Source: Gnetum montanum (taxonomy: Eukaryota; Streptophyta; Gnetopsida; Gnetales; Gnetaceae). Taken from it: a stretch of DNA of 31,555 bases. Under the pieces are notes generated by a model. That model made no database searches, had not been told where the DNA came from, and was given only the letters and a program-made list of their open reading frames with translations. Below are positions 10,991 to 21,299 of the stretch, piece after piece (positions within the stretch are counted from its first letter, which is position 1; each line of letters starts with the position of its first letter). Position numbers and translations under genes: made by a program. The DNA lies in assembly GCA_015680685.1 (NCBI GenBank), contig MNCI01006837.1, forward strand, positions 562,573 through 594,127, in the 5' to 3' direction.

Positions 10991-11382
10991 ATGGAAGTAT
11001 AGACAAAAGAGAGGGAGAAGGCCACAAAATCTAGGCTCAAAAAGATCGTGAAAGTGGAATCCGGCGAACGCAAGCGTGGCCAAAAACCTGGAACAAAGTC
11101 CCAGTGCAAGCCTGTGGAGTCTTACAAGGTTTATGTTTACAAATTTCTGAAGCAGGTGCATCCAGATCTTGGCATTTCATCCAAGGCCATGAGCATCATG
11201 AATTAGTTTACCACTAACATTTTTGAGAAAGTTGCAAACGCGTCTTCCAAGCTCACTCACTACACCAAGTGTAATACGCTTTCTTCTCGCGAGGTTCAGA
11301 GCTGTGAAGCTCGTTTTTCCTGGCAAGCTAGCCAAACATGCTGTTTCCAAGGGCACTAAGGCCGTCACTAAGTTTAGTTCTG
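10991..11382 (+). pseudogene. Histone H2B pseudogene
   Basis: Reading from ATG 10991, a Lys/Arg-rich tail leads to [42 protein letters not shown] and SSREVQ. After a 2-base deletion at about 11300 the frame changes to [27 protein letters not shown]. This covers the whole plant H2B histone fold (alpha1, L1, alpha2, L2, alpha3, alphaC). A TAG at 11000 falls in the tail, and one at 11204-11206 replaces the Ser after IMN. There is no stop after KFSSG, where H2B normally ends. H2B pairs with H2A in nucleosomes; this copy cannot encode it. Plant H2B genes normally lack introns, so intronlessness does not show retroposition. Several CpGs survive, unlike neighbouring repeats, which suggests recent arrival or little methylation. 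Confidence 0.9.
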
Positions 11383-11726
11383 GCCAAACCCTCTATGCTA
11401 GGGTTTCTGCTATTTCATCTCTTTTCCTTTTCTATTTATTTGAAGGCACAATGCGTCCTGCAGCAGATGCTGATAATCTATTCACCAATGTCAACAAGGA
11501 TAACAGAGTCACGCTTAGCTTTAGCAACACCTACATGCCAATTAAATAGGCAATGTTGATGATGACGACATGGTGTCATGGGTGGCCATTGAGGACAAAA
11601 AGCGTCGGCATCGGGATCGGCATCAGCTTGGGCTTGGGCGTCACCCTGGCAATCGGCGTCGCAGTTGCTTACACCTGTCCACCTTGCAGGGTAGGATTTG
11701 TTTGGGGAAAACAACAATCAGTATGA
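11383..11726 (+). pseudogene. CpG-rich frame continuous with H2B; possible membrane-segment remnant
   Basis: The frame that carries the H2B C-terminus stays open through [17 protein letters not shown] and [13 protein letters not shown] to TAG 11547-11549. It reopens at ATG 11553 for 57 codons to TGA 11724. The second part has a glycine-rich hydrophobic run (VGIGIGISLGLGVTLAIGVA) that could span a membrane, followed by CPPC. Another frame over the same bases starts DDDMVSWVAIEDKK, so a frameshift may have merged two stretches. I do not recognise the protein. High CpG shows it belongs with the H2B block rather than with the repeats around it. It may be a second captured gene fragment, or H2B 3' flank that happens to be open. 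Confidence 0.35.
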
Positions 11727-11955
11727 TGGGAAATTTATCATGTAAACCACCAATCAAAAATGTTTATGTGTTTTTGAGGGTTAGATTACATGATTTTATA
11801 ATACCATCCAACTGCCACCTCCTATATTGCCAAGAAAAAGCAAAATAAAGAGGATATATATGTATGGAATAAGTTGCAACTATAGCTTGTATTTCTATGT
11901 AACTTAGTGATTGTATTTTAATTTTCTATGATATTGTAACCAATACAAAGGCCAC
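11727..11955. other. No gene recognised
   Basis: AT-rich spacer between the CpG-rich block and the minisatellite. No motif was identified. Confidence 0.35.
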
Positions 11956-12150
11956 TTGTCAACTACAACCTCTTTATCTCCACAATGGCCACTTGTCACT
12001 TGCATGGGACACTTGTCAACTGCAACCTTTTTTATCTCCATGGTGACCACTTGGCAACTGAATCAAGACACTTGGCAACTGAATGAAAACACTTGGCAAC
12101 TGAATGGGACACTTTTCACCCACAGCTTTTTTATCTCTATGGTGGTTATA
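11956..12150 (+). repeat. Minisatellite: three 21-bp units within a degenerate longer repeat
   Basis: CACTTGGCAACTGAAT plus five variable bases repeats at 12048, 12069 and 12090 with period 21. A looser higher-order unit holds CACTTGTCAACT, then a T-rich TTTATCTCC block and ATGG. It recurs about three times between 11956 and 12146. The 21-bp period keeps frame (TWQLN repeated), but I see no reason to call it coding. Confidence 0.75.
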
Positions 12151-12195
12151 ACCACCCAAGATATTTTGTAACTTACCTACCAACCTTTTGAACCT

Positions 12196-12204
12196 TATAA
12201 AAAG
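12196..12204 (+). promoter_or_regulatory. TATA-box-like site, possible LTR promoter
   Basis: TATAAAAAG is followed by a purine-rich stretch with two imperfect copies of CTTAGGAGAA. This looks like the U3/R boundary of an LTR, but no LTR ends can be paired because the assembly gap starts 225 bases downstream. Confidence 0.3.
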
Positions 12205-12429
12205 GCTTCAAGGGGAAGGAAGGACAAGACACTTAGGAGAAATCATACTTAGGAGAAGACACTTGATACATCACACTTTGGGAAGGCTACTAGCTAGTGC
12301 TTGGGCTCTCACTTGGAGACACACTTTGAGTCTTGGGAGAAGAGCATTTGTACAAAGAAAGTGTGAAAGATTGCTTGTAAGATGACTTGCTAAAGAAAAG
12401 ATTTCAGCCTCTTTGTCATAGTCCTATGA

Positions 12430-13284
12430 NNNNNNNNNNNNNNNNNNNNNNNNNNNNNNNNNNNNNNNNNNNNNNNNNNNNNNNNNNNNNNNNNNNNNNN
12501 NNNNNNNNNNNNNNNNNNNNNNNNNNNNNNNNNNNNNNNNNNNNNNNNNNNNNNNNNNNNNNNNNNNNNNNNNNNNNNNNNNNNNNNNNNNNNNNNNNNN
12601 NNNNNNNNNNNNNNNNNNNNNNNNNNNNNNNNNNNNNNNNNNNNNNNNNNNNNNNNNNNNNNNNNNNNNNNNNNNNNNNNNNNNNNNNNNNNNNNNNNNN
12701 NNNNNNNNNNNNNNNNNNNNNNNNNNNNNNNNNNNNNNNNNNNNNNNNNNNNNNNNNNNNNNNNNNNNNNNNNNNNNNNNNNNNNNNNNNNNNNNNNNNN
12801 NNNNNNNNNNNNNNNNNNNNNNNNNNNNNNNNNNNNNNNNNNNNNNNNNNNNNNNNNNNNNNNNNNNNNNNNNNNNNNNNNNNNNNNNNNNNNNNNNNNN
12901 NNNNNNNNNNNNNNNNNNNNNNNNNNNNNNNNNNNNNNNNNNNNNNNNNNNNNNNNNNNNNNNNNNNNNNNNNNNNNNNNNNNNNNNNNNNNNNNNNNNN
13001 NNNNNNNNNNNNNNNNNNNNNNNNNNNNNNNNNNNNNNNNNNNNNNNNNNNNNNNNNNNNNNNNNNNNNNNNNNNNNNNNNNNNNNNNNNNNNNNNNNNN
13101 NNNNNNNNNNNNNNNNNNNNNNNNNNNNNNNNNNNNNNNNNNNNNNNNNNNNNNNNNNNNNNNNNNNNNNNNNNNNNNNNNNNNNNNNNNNNNNNNNNNN
13201 NNNNNNNNNNNNNNNNNNNNNNNNNNNNNNNNNNNNNNNNNNNNNNNNNNNNNNNNNNNNNNNNNNNNNNNNNNNNNNNNNNNN
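12430..13284. other. Assembly gap (855 N)
   Basis: An unbroken run of N. Apparent ORFs across it are meaningless. An LTR suggested by the TATA site at 12196 could extend into it. Confidence 1.
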
Positions 13285-14689
13285 AGCACACACACATACT
13301 CACATTAACTACTGAGTCTATTTGGAGGTATCTGGGCCTTGGTGTTGCCAGAGACCAGCAAGCACCTAAACCCTGTTCGAGGACACTCGTTGGTGGTCGC
13401 GTCCCAAATGGTCGCCAATAGGACACAATGGTGCTATAGCTGCTACTATGGTGGTTTGTGCTTAATGTTTTATTTGCTAATGTCTAGTTTCTATTTTTGA
13501 ATTTTTGTACCAATGGCTCAGTCACGGTTTCCTTTTCATAGAATAGAAAATGAGTCCATGACATCCACCCACTCAAAATCTCTATGGTTTTTCTTATTTT
13601 GGAAGTTTGAGGTCCCTTTCATTAAATAAACCTTTAATAAACTAGTCACCTTGGTAGTTTCCAGAATTGGGAAGGATTCAAAGGTTTGTATAGGGTGTGA
13701 ATTCAAGGGGACTCAATACCCTTTGTACTTTTCTACTTGCTTGGGTGCTTGGATGTTTTCATGGACTTCTTACCATTCCATACCATCCAATAATAGGAAA
13801 TCAAATCACATCTTTGCATGGTGTGGTTCCCATCCAAAAGGAAAAAGAATAAACAACAAAAAGAAAAAAGCATGATGAAAATTCAAAGCACATCCCTTAG
13901 ACAAATCAAAAGGCTACAAGCACTGGTTATGGGACTAAAAATACATGTTACCCATGCCTAAATATCCCCTCTAACTAAGGTCCTCTCTCACTTCCTATTT
14001 CTCTTTTCTCCTCTTTATGGAATGATGGTTAATCTATGGGTGCACTCTTATGTCTTGATGAAGTGGATCAGTTTTGGAGTGATGATGCGAAGTCACTGAA
14101 AGAGGTTGGTTTTGGTCTGCACTAAGGATGGATCTTCTCAAGTCATTTTAAACATAATCTCTATAAGGGACTTCTTATGACCTCAATTCAAAATTCCATT
14201 TCATATTCTCCATCATCCATCTATGTTAACCATAATCCACCTCACTGGTAAAGTCCATGTTCTTGATCCCATGTCTTGGTCTAATGTATGTGAATTCTTA
14301 GGTAGAATCTTTCAAGTTTCATTCCTTAACTTCCATCGACCATTAATCACCTATGGGACCCACAAAATCCTTAGGTTAAGGTCATGTAAGGGTAAAAAAG
14401 GCATGTGGCTACTATGGGGAGGATCCACTTGCATATCTCTTGGTTGGATTCATTACACACCTTATCCCTAGACATTCTCGCACTTAGAATCTTTCGTACA
14501 CCCATCTTCTGCATCACACCATGTGCTCCTTTATATATTTTGTTCAATAAACATGTTTTTCATTGAATTTTTCAATTTTTAAGCTTTCAAAGATCCTCTT
14601 TAATTATTTTATCATATTCTTGGCTTTTTTATAATTCCATGGACCCTAATTTCATTGAAAAATTCCTTATATTTTTTGAGATATTCAAA
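13285..14689. other. No gene or element recognised
   Basis: The sequence starts with a short CA-rich stretch and a slightly GC-richer 120 bases (13320-13440), then becomes ordinary AT-rich DNA. Two ORFs of 74 and 82 codons (13651-13875, 14223-14471) have no motif I know. Position suggests either the spacer between pol and the env-position ORF of a gypsy element, or an insertion into it. Confidence 0.35.
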
Positions 14690-14711
14690 TTTGAAAATTT
14701 TTGCCTATGGG

Positions 14712-14803
14712 CCCCATCTACAAGGACGTTTCGATGGAGCAAATCTATATATGAGGCCCCATATATGGGGTCCCATCAATGTAAGGGAAAAATAGTATAA
14801 ATA
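14712..14803 (+). promoter_or_regulatory. Palindrome cluster with TATA box upstream of the env-position ORF
   Basis: CCCCATATATGGGG (14757-14770) is a perfect 14-bp palindrome flanked by GGGCCCCATC and GGTCCCATC. TATAAATA follows at 14796-14803, about 400 bases before the ORF. The arrangement resembles the palindrome-plus-TATA layout of the U3 at 18292-18440. No LTR ends, R-region motif or primer site follow, so it is either a relic U3 or an internal promoter-like region. Confidence 0.4.
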
Positions 14804-15183
14804 GATGTGACCCCATTTGAAAAATTTTACAAATGCCAAAGGAATTTTTCAATTTTTCAAAGCCCAAAACCTTCTAGAGCTCATAACTTCCTAACTATTT
14901 ATCCAAATCACTTTGTTTTTTGACCTTATAGCTACTAGAAGTAAGCTCTTCATCATGGGGACCACAAATGTCTCATTTTTGAAAAAAAAAATTTGCTATT
15001 TTTCTAACTCCCACAAAGGTTTAACTAAAAAATCCACTATTAAACACAAAATTACAAGAGTTAAACCTTTTCAACAAGCTATGGTGACATATACAATAAA
15101 TAATTAATCTAGCATGGTCTAACCTTAGCCAAAGTGTAACCAACTAACGAGAGAAGGTATTCAAAATTTATATCTACTAATCC

Positions 15184-16938
15184 ATGGATGTGTCGTGATC
15201 ATAGATGGCACCAAAATGGAAACACACATAGGAAGAAAAACCATCTCAACCTAGGGAGAAGTGGCCTAGAACAAGGAGAGGCCAAGAACAGGCCCAAGAA
15301 GAACCACTAGAAACCCATACCACAAGTCCTCTTAGGGAAGAGAAAAAAGTGGAATCTATCAAATAGATTCTAGAACCAGCAATGGCAACAGAACACTCCC
15401 ATTAGGATGATGTGCCAACACAACCAAAAAATCTTGAGGTGACCTTGGTAGAGGCTTACCTAAATCAAATCAAATCAAGAGAGGCCCAAAAATTGATGCT
15501 CTAGGAGTTAAATTTTGGTCCTTTCTTGGAGCATGTAAAAAGCGAAGTGCAAGACAAGCAGAAGGCCTCTCCCATGTGGCCAATCATCACTTCCACTGGG
15601 GAGTGGTATATGGGAGAAACATTCCTATTTTGGAACAATAGGAATCCTAGATCAATGGTGAAAATCAAGGACATCTCAGTGTCCTACTCAATGCAAGCCA
15701 TTTCTATAGTGCTTGGGTTGCCTAAAGTAGGGGCAAACATTACTGAAATCCTAATATAGGTGGATCCCAACATCAAAAAACATTGGATGCAATAGTGCTA
15801 TGGCATCGACTACAAGGATTTTAGTGTGCTCACACCAGCAGAGAGAATTCACTACAAGATTGAGGCTTTCCACCTCAATCCCATGGTGAGGCTAAGCAAA
15901 ATCACCACCTTTTCTACCCAAGCATGTGCTACTCTAAGTGGGAGATTCCCTATCAACCTTCCACAACTAATTTATCCAGAGATAGAGAAAATATTTAAAG
16001 AAAATGAATGTGGAAGGAAGGAACTCCCCTTCCCATGCCTCATCAAGAAACTCTATCAAAGGGAAGGAATAGTACATTACAACAATAATACTATTAGGAC
16101 TATTTTAGCCACCAACTTGGCAACAATGATGAAGGATAAGATGCCTAAAACCATTATCCAAGAAACAGAGTAGCGAAGACCACCTCCACCTACCACTCAA
16201 ATAATTGTGTCAAACATTACTATAATCATCCAATAGTTACACGAATACAAAGAATGGCTCTTGAGTGAACAAGAGAAATGAGTAGGCATGAGTGTTTGGG
16301 ACCCATTCATATACAAACTAGTCATGAGTCATCTTAATGAGATGGCTTGAATAATCAGCTTGATGGGTGAGGGTGGATTCATTTTCTTCGCCCAAAGAAT
16401 GTAGTTTCCTAGGAGATCAAATTTGAGTACTAGAGAGATCACAATATCTCTCCTAGAATAACAATCACTCCCAAAAATATTTGGGGACATTGCAACCTTC
16501 TCGGTGCACTTGGAGGAGGATGAAGGAGCAATCATTTTGATGATGCAACACCAAGGGTAGGAGACTATGGCAAAAGTAGTCATTGACCATATTGCCAAAA
16601 CACTCAACATACCTACGGCATATATACCAAATGTTGCTGCACTTAAAGATGTGCAGACATCTACAGGAATCACAAGGGGTAGAATAAATGCAATGCAACA
16701 TGAAGAATTGATGGACCAACTAGTGAGAACTAGGCAACCACTTCCAAATGTCTTTGATCTTCTAGACAGTATTACAGCAACCAAGTTAGAGCTACTTAAG
16801 GCAAGGGACAAGAACATCATATTGGAGGGACAACTTGAGATAGCCAAGGAGTGGAATGAATACTTGGTTGTGGAAGTTACTGAATTAAAAACCTATCTTG
16901 TCGACTCAACTAGGCATCGACCAGAGATGAAGCTATGA
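15184..16938 (+). pseudogene. Env-position ORF of a gypsy element, plant transposon-domain-like
   Basis: One frame runs from ATG 15184 (or 15205) to TGA 16938 with no indel. From 15205 it is broken by 13 earlier in-frame stops, ten of them TAG. Segments read GEWYMGETFLFWNNRNPRSM, then ISVSYSMQAISIVLGLP, then ACATLSGRFPINLPQLIY and ELPFPCLIKKLYQREGI. The order (an …I…LGLP block, then LPQLIY, then LPFPxLI…LY…GI) resembles the putative plant transposon protein domain often found with plant gypsy elements. Its role is not established. The last 120 codons (NIILEGQLEIAKEW…) are charged and helix-prone. It lies upstream of a PPT and 3' LTR, where Athila-like elements carry an extra ORF. Gln is mostly CAA and hardly ever CAG. 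Confidence 0.65.
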
Positions 16939-17975
16939 AATAGATTCACACTAAATTGAAAGGGGTTAAGGGTGTAATGGAGATGGTGGTGTTCTACCAA
17001 TCCTTGGTAGAGGCCACAAAACACAATATTCAAAAGGCCTTGGATTAGATCCACCAAGAGAATGTGCAACTAATATTGAGAACCACCACCTATGGAATGT
17101 TGATACACACAAGCAACAATTAACTAATTTCATCCATCAACAACAAGAGCAATTGACCAAAGAAAACACAAACTAAGGATATTAGTAATAGAAAATATAA
17201 ATCTCTCAATGAATGAGGTCTATTCCCTTTGCCAAAAAACTACGATCAAGGTAGTTTCCTAGAAATCAAAGGCTCTTAAATTTGAGAGAGTCAAGGGCCA
17301 TTACAAAGAACAAGTCAGTCTACAAAAAGAAGTAAATGCAAAACACATCTAGTTGGTGAAGGTGAAAGTGAATGAAACCCTTAAACAACTCCAACAAGAA
17401 CAAGAACTGTGGCAACCCATCATTGATGGGATAGATGCCTACAAAAAAGTGGAAATCCACATGAACAAGCTGTAGATTAAGGAGATGATAGAATATATGA
17501 ATTTTTCCAATCTTCATTACAAAAATCTAGCCATGTTGGCCATTAGATAGTCGTAGTCATAAGTATAGAAGTAGGTGATCATCTCGTACTTATTATACAA
17601 GGCTAAGTTCAAGCATCACAAAGACACCAAGTAGAACCTTGTGGTGGTAAACGCTAAACTCAAAATTTTCAAGGCATGATTCAGTGGTCAACAATCAATT
17701 ACTAAGAACTTGGCCAAGAGTATGAATGACTACCAAGAGCTGCAAGATGCAATCAGGGTGTTCGATATTGAATGTAAATAGTTTGCTACTTGGTTTGTCA
17801 ACATGAAGGAGATGTTTTCAATCACCCTATCCATGGGATATCCCCATTCTAGCCCACATTGGTGATGCTACGTGGACTATGAATGATCCCCGAAGTAAGG
17901 AGGAGAAGATGAAGGCTTTACTAGATGCCTTTTGCCTCCCAACAAAGCTTGCAACTGTAGCAAAATGATCATTGT
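16939..17975 (+). pseudogene. Coiled-coil-like 3' part of the env-position region
   Basis: After the stop at 16938, Lys/Glu/Gln-rich stretches continue in shifting frames, for example HYKEQVSLQKEVNAKH and NETLKQLQQEQELW near 17300-17410, suggesting a coiled coil. The end, around 17860-17950, has a GDATWTMNDPRSKEEKM-like stretch, two frames combined, that matches VARMVHDPRMKEEKLQALL on the minus strand at 27510-27430. That gives two copies of the same 3' region next to their LTRs. Function unknown. Confidence 0.6.
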
Positions 17976-18278
17976 CACCTCAGTTACTACATGTGCTTAA
18001 TGCTAGCAAAGGTCCTTCAAAACCTTAGGAACCTCTACCACTTGGGACTATCTAATCTTCTCCACCACCTTCACACCATCAAAGGATGTGCTGTCAATTT
18101 TTTATGCAGTCATGTCATGGTGTTCAATTTTATGTCATGAACATCATAATTTTTGTAATTTGTTGATTCATACACTCAAGCACTTAATTTTCTCAAATCA
18201 ATTTGTTTTGTTAAGAGCCAGTCAATAATCCCATACCTTCCCAATTTTGTAAGGGAACTCAAGAATGCATTTTTGTTC

Positions 18279-18291
18279 AGTCATGGGGGTA
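18279..18291 (+). other. Polypurine tract before 3' LTR
   Basis: CAGTCATGGGGGTA directly precedes the LTR start. The minus-strand element has CAGTTGTGGGGGTA at the same place (27193-27180). It would prime plus-strand DNA synthesis. Confidence 0.65.
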
Positions 18292-18433
18292 TGATTAAGT
18301 GTCAAATTGTTGGATTGATGGACTCCCATTGACATGGCCGCATCGATGGGGCCCCGTTTACATGGTGTTACCCCATCTACATAGCATTTGCTATGTCTAC
18401 GGGACCCCATTGAAGCAATACTATAGCAAAAAC

Positions 18434-18440
18434 TATAAAT
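18434..18440 (+). promoter_or_regulatory. LTR TATA box
   Basis: TATAAAT lies 142 bases inside the LTR, just after the palindromic U3 stretch. Confidence 0.5.
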
Positions 18441-18563
18441 TTAAGCTCCCAATTGTGTTTATGAGCATTCAAGTCATAGTAGTAGCTGAACTCTTACAGT
18501 TTGTTCATTTGAAAGTTAAAATATTTTCCAGAGTGCCCACAATAGGAGTCATTAAGTGTATAG

Positions 18564-18620
18564 ATCTTTATTTGAGCACTGTTGTACCTAAAACATACCA
18601 GTGTGTACAACAATAAAGAT
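18564..18620 (+). promoter_or_regulatory. Hairpin holding the LTR poly(A) signal
   Basis: ATCTTTATT (18564-18572) pairs with AATAAAGAT (18612-18620), which contains AATAAA. Nested inside, GTTGTAC (18581-18587) pairs with GTACAAC (18605-18611). The LTR at 27831 has the same two stems. Position, downstream of TATA, fits the R region. Confidence 0.6.
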
Positions 18621-19210
18621 GAGCTTCTTGATAAACCTTGCAAGATTCTATATAATTTAACTATTTCATTCTTGAATTTAATGTTTTTAGTTATTTGTTC
18701 AATGTTTCTTTGTAATTAAGCTAATTAAATGATTAAGTAAGATAAGATAAATAGACTAAATACATAAGTACCACTGCTTTGAGCATAAACACATATTTTC
18801 TTAGTAATCCTAGTAGCATTATTACTTGGTGCACCTAGTAGCATAGCTCTTGGTAACCCAACAGTGGATATGTGGGTTTAGGACATGTATAGAAAGTGGG
18901 GTTGGATGCTTATGTTATGACTAGTTAGTTAGTTAAATTAAATTAGTTATTAGATTTCTTCATCTCTCTACTTTAAGAACTAAAGAACATAAAACACAAA
19001 ATAATAAAAATCATATGCCTTGATTATACTTAACCATACCATGTGCATCACAAGTATAATTGGAAATACAATGAATGACCTTAGGGCAAGATTCACTTCC
19101 TAGAAGACTAGTGTACTACAAACTATAGACTCCATGGAATTTGATTGGATCACATGTGAACACTTTTTGATTCATATGGTTGGGTGTAGGGGTACCTTGA
19201 TCACTCATCA

Positions 19211-20000
19211 ACTACTAGCCTATCTCGATTTTTACCATCCTACCTCAATTCTATTTCTTGTATCTTTATCAATTTCACCATTTAATTAGAGGATTGATCC
19301 TAGCCAATCAAATTGTTTGTAGTGAGAGAATATTTGCATTGAATTATTACTTCTATTTCATCATTTTTTATGTTTCTATTACAATTGCATTCCATATATT
19401 CTATCTTACTTTTGCTAATTTTTAGGCCTTTTGATTCTAGAGGATCTCTCCATTTCTCCATTGTAGAAGCAATATTTTCAATTTGTATCCACCAACAGAA
19501 TATCATCTAAAAATAGCATATACCAAGGGATTTTATATTATAGTTTCTTTATTAATTCATCCATAATAATAGAAAATATGTACAAGCTAAGCATAAATCC
19601 TTGATGTAGATCTACTATGACTAGAAAATAATAGTTTGTTGCATAAGTTGTTCTAATTTGGTGGTAACTCCTTTATACATGTCTTGAATTACTTTAATAT
19701 ACTTATTATGGATATTTTTCTTTCACAAGGTCCACCAAATAATATCTATAGTTACTCTATCATATGCTTTTTCTAAGTCAATAAAGATCATATGTATGTT
19801 ATTTCTATATTTTTTTAATTTCTCTCTCAATTTTTGCATAAAGAAAATAGCCTCTATAGTAGATCTTCCTAGCATAAATCCAAATTGATTTTCTAGATGT
19901 TGTTGATTTAAGTTTCAGATGATACTCAATTATTATACCATTTATGTAATTAAAAATCAATTTAAGATGAATATCACACATTCCTAGAATGTCCTATTCT
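19211..20000 (-). pseudogene. LINE (non-LTR) reverse transcriptase fragment
   Basis: On the minus strand the order is NQFGFMLGRSTIEAIF (with a frame slip), then HMIFIDLEKAYDRV and IIWWTL, then FLDDILLVD (the catalytic xxDD box, 19513-19488), then EKWRDPLESKGLKISKSK, IEYMECN and finally GEIDKDTRNRIEVGW. These are the hallmark blocks of plant LINE RTs in the expected sequence, with stops and at least one frameshift at the DD box. The fragment ends exactly where the gypsy LTR ends (19210), so the LTR element probably inserted into it. Endonuclease and ORF1 were not found. LINEs reverse-transcribe at a nicked target. Confidence 0.85.
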
Positions 20001-20533
20001 AGAGCAAAGTCATCACAAATCACAAATTACAACTAATAGTTTAATTGACCTTTTTGAAATAGCACCCAGAAAACTTGGTAACTTTCTTGATGAGTGTTTG
20101 CTATGGATACTATGTATATTTTTTTCCTAATAAATCTTGAGGGTTTGTGAACATAATAAAAAATAGTTCAGTTTCATAAATACAAACATAGTATAAACTT
20201 ATGTGCAATTGTAGAGAGTGAGAGCTCAATTCATCTTAAATACCTTGTGGGTGTTTTTCTTCACGTTGAAAGGTTTTACCATGTAAATTGTGTATGTTTT
20301 GATTTTTCTATTATTTTTATTGTTTATCATATCTATTATGGTAATAAATAAAAATTTAAGAATTATCATAATTTCTAGTTTTTTAGGAAGTAAGGTTTGA
20401 CATTAAAAATTTCAATGATAGATAAACCTTTAGATTGTGAAAATAAAGATGTAATATTTTCTAAGGCATCAAGGATTGCATAAGATTCTTGATGTTAGGA
20501 GTAAGAAGCCTAATACCATAGATGATAAAATGC
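20001..20533. other. No gene recognised
   Basis: AT-rich sequence upstream of the LINE fragment on its own strand. It may be decayed LINE sequence, but no domain is visible. Confidence 0.35.
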
Positions 20534-20613
20534 AAAAAAAAAAAAAAAAAAAAAAAATAAAAGAAAAAAAGAAGAAGAAAGAAACAAAAAGAAAAAGAAC
20601 AAAAAGATCAAAG
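20534..20613 (+). repeat. Poly(A) run and A/G-rich simple repeat
   Basis: 24 consecutive A (20534-20557) are followed by 55 bases of A and G with few other bases. It could be a retroposon tail, but I see no retroposon body to its left. The lysine-rich ORF over it is an artefact. Confidence 0.85.
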
Positions 20614-21044
20614 AGAGAAATGCAAGGAAAAGGTCTTCATGACCCTGTTGACATTATAAACCAAAGACTATTGGCTATTCTCATACAAAGCNTTCAAACT
20701 TCAGTCATTGTAAATGAAAGAAGGTGTATAATATCCATGAACATTGAAATACTTTCAATTATTGTGTCAAGAAGTTGTTGGATTTAGATGTTAAAATAGA
20801 AGATGAGGATTAAGTAGTTAACTAAATTAAATTATTATTGTCATTATATAGTATTTTTTTACAATATTAATACATGGTAGTAATGAAATATTTCTAGGAA
20901 TTATTGTAACTTTAATAAAAAATAAATTAGAAGAACATTTATTTTTGGTTCTAAGGAGGCTTCCAATGCTTTAGTAATAAGAACTGAATTATCTAATGGG
21001 AGATCAAAATTAACAAGTAAACAAAGTAAAGAAAGAAGATGTTG
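20614..21044. other. No gene recognised
   Basis: AT-rich. Includes a single ambiguous base at 20692. Confidence 0.35.
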
Positions 21045-21190
21045 AAACCTTAAAATAATTGTAATATAGGTACACATCAAAATATATTGTCCAATTAAAA
21101 CTTTATATCTTAGCATTGTCCACTAGAATTGAATGTGTAACTTGGAGATTTCAAATTAAGAGACTTGCCACTAGGCTAACACCTCATTGT
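21045..21190 (-). mobile_element. tRNA-derived SINE-like repeat, family B copy 1
   Basis: On the minus strand TAGCCTAGTGG (21178-21168) fits a Pol III A box exactly. ACATTCAATTC, about 33 bases on, fits a worn B box. A copy at 25735-25865 shares both boxes, the spacing and the tail motif GTGTACYTAT…AATTATTTT. No clear target duplication was found. SINEs are nonautonomous and moved by LINE enzymes. Confidence 0.5.
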
Positions 21191-21299
21191 TAAAAAAATA
21201 GTAACTAAAGATATTAGTGTTGTAGTAAAATTGATCACCTTTAAAAGATTGTTAGAATAAATAAAAGCTTCAAATTAAGGGATGTGATGAAAATTCCTA

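Larger units (their letters stand above)
18292..19210 (+). repeat. 3' LTR of plus-strand Athila-like element (919 bp)
   Basis: It starts TGATTAAGT after the PPT and ends TCACTCATCA. It aligns with the LTR at 27831-28793 in the R region (AGGAGTC…, CTTTATTTGAG, ACAATAAAGATGA, TGATAAACCTTGCA) and at its 3' end (ATATGGTTG, GTGTAGGGGTACCT). U3 differs and holds GGGGCCCC (18348-18355) and an 8-bp hairpin (18379-18396). The sequence after 19210 is a LINE rather than a primer site, so this is a 3' LTR, inserted next to or within that LINE. Middle parts are AT-rich and worn. Confidence 0.85.

Noticed and set aside
12387-13426. Long ORFs of 289-344 codons on both strands
   Set aside because: They are read through the run of N and have almost no real codons.
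14690-15180. 5' LTR for the env-position element
   Set aside because: It has palindromes and a TATA box, but no TGATGAG start, R-region motif, CTCATCA end or primer site follows.
16329-16847. 172-codon minus-strand ORF
   Set aside because: It lies antisense to the env-position ORF, which has recognisable domain-like motifs and in-phase continuity on the plus strand.
20476-20787. Lysine-rich 103-codon ORF
   Set aside because: It reads through a poly(A) and A/G-rich simple repeat and one ambiguous base.
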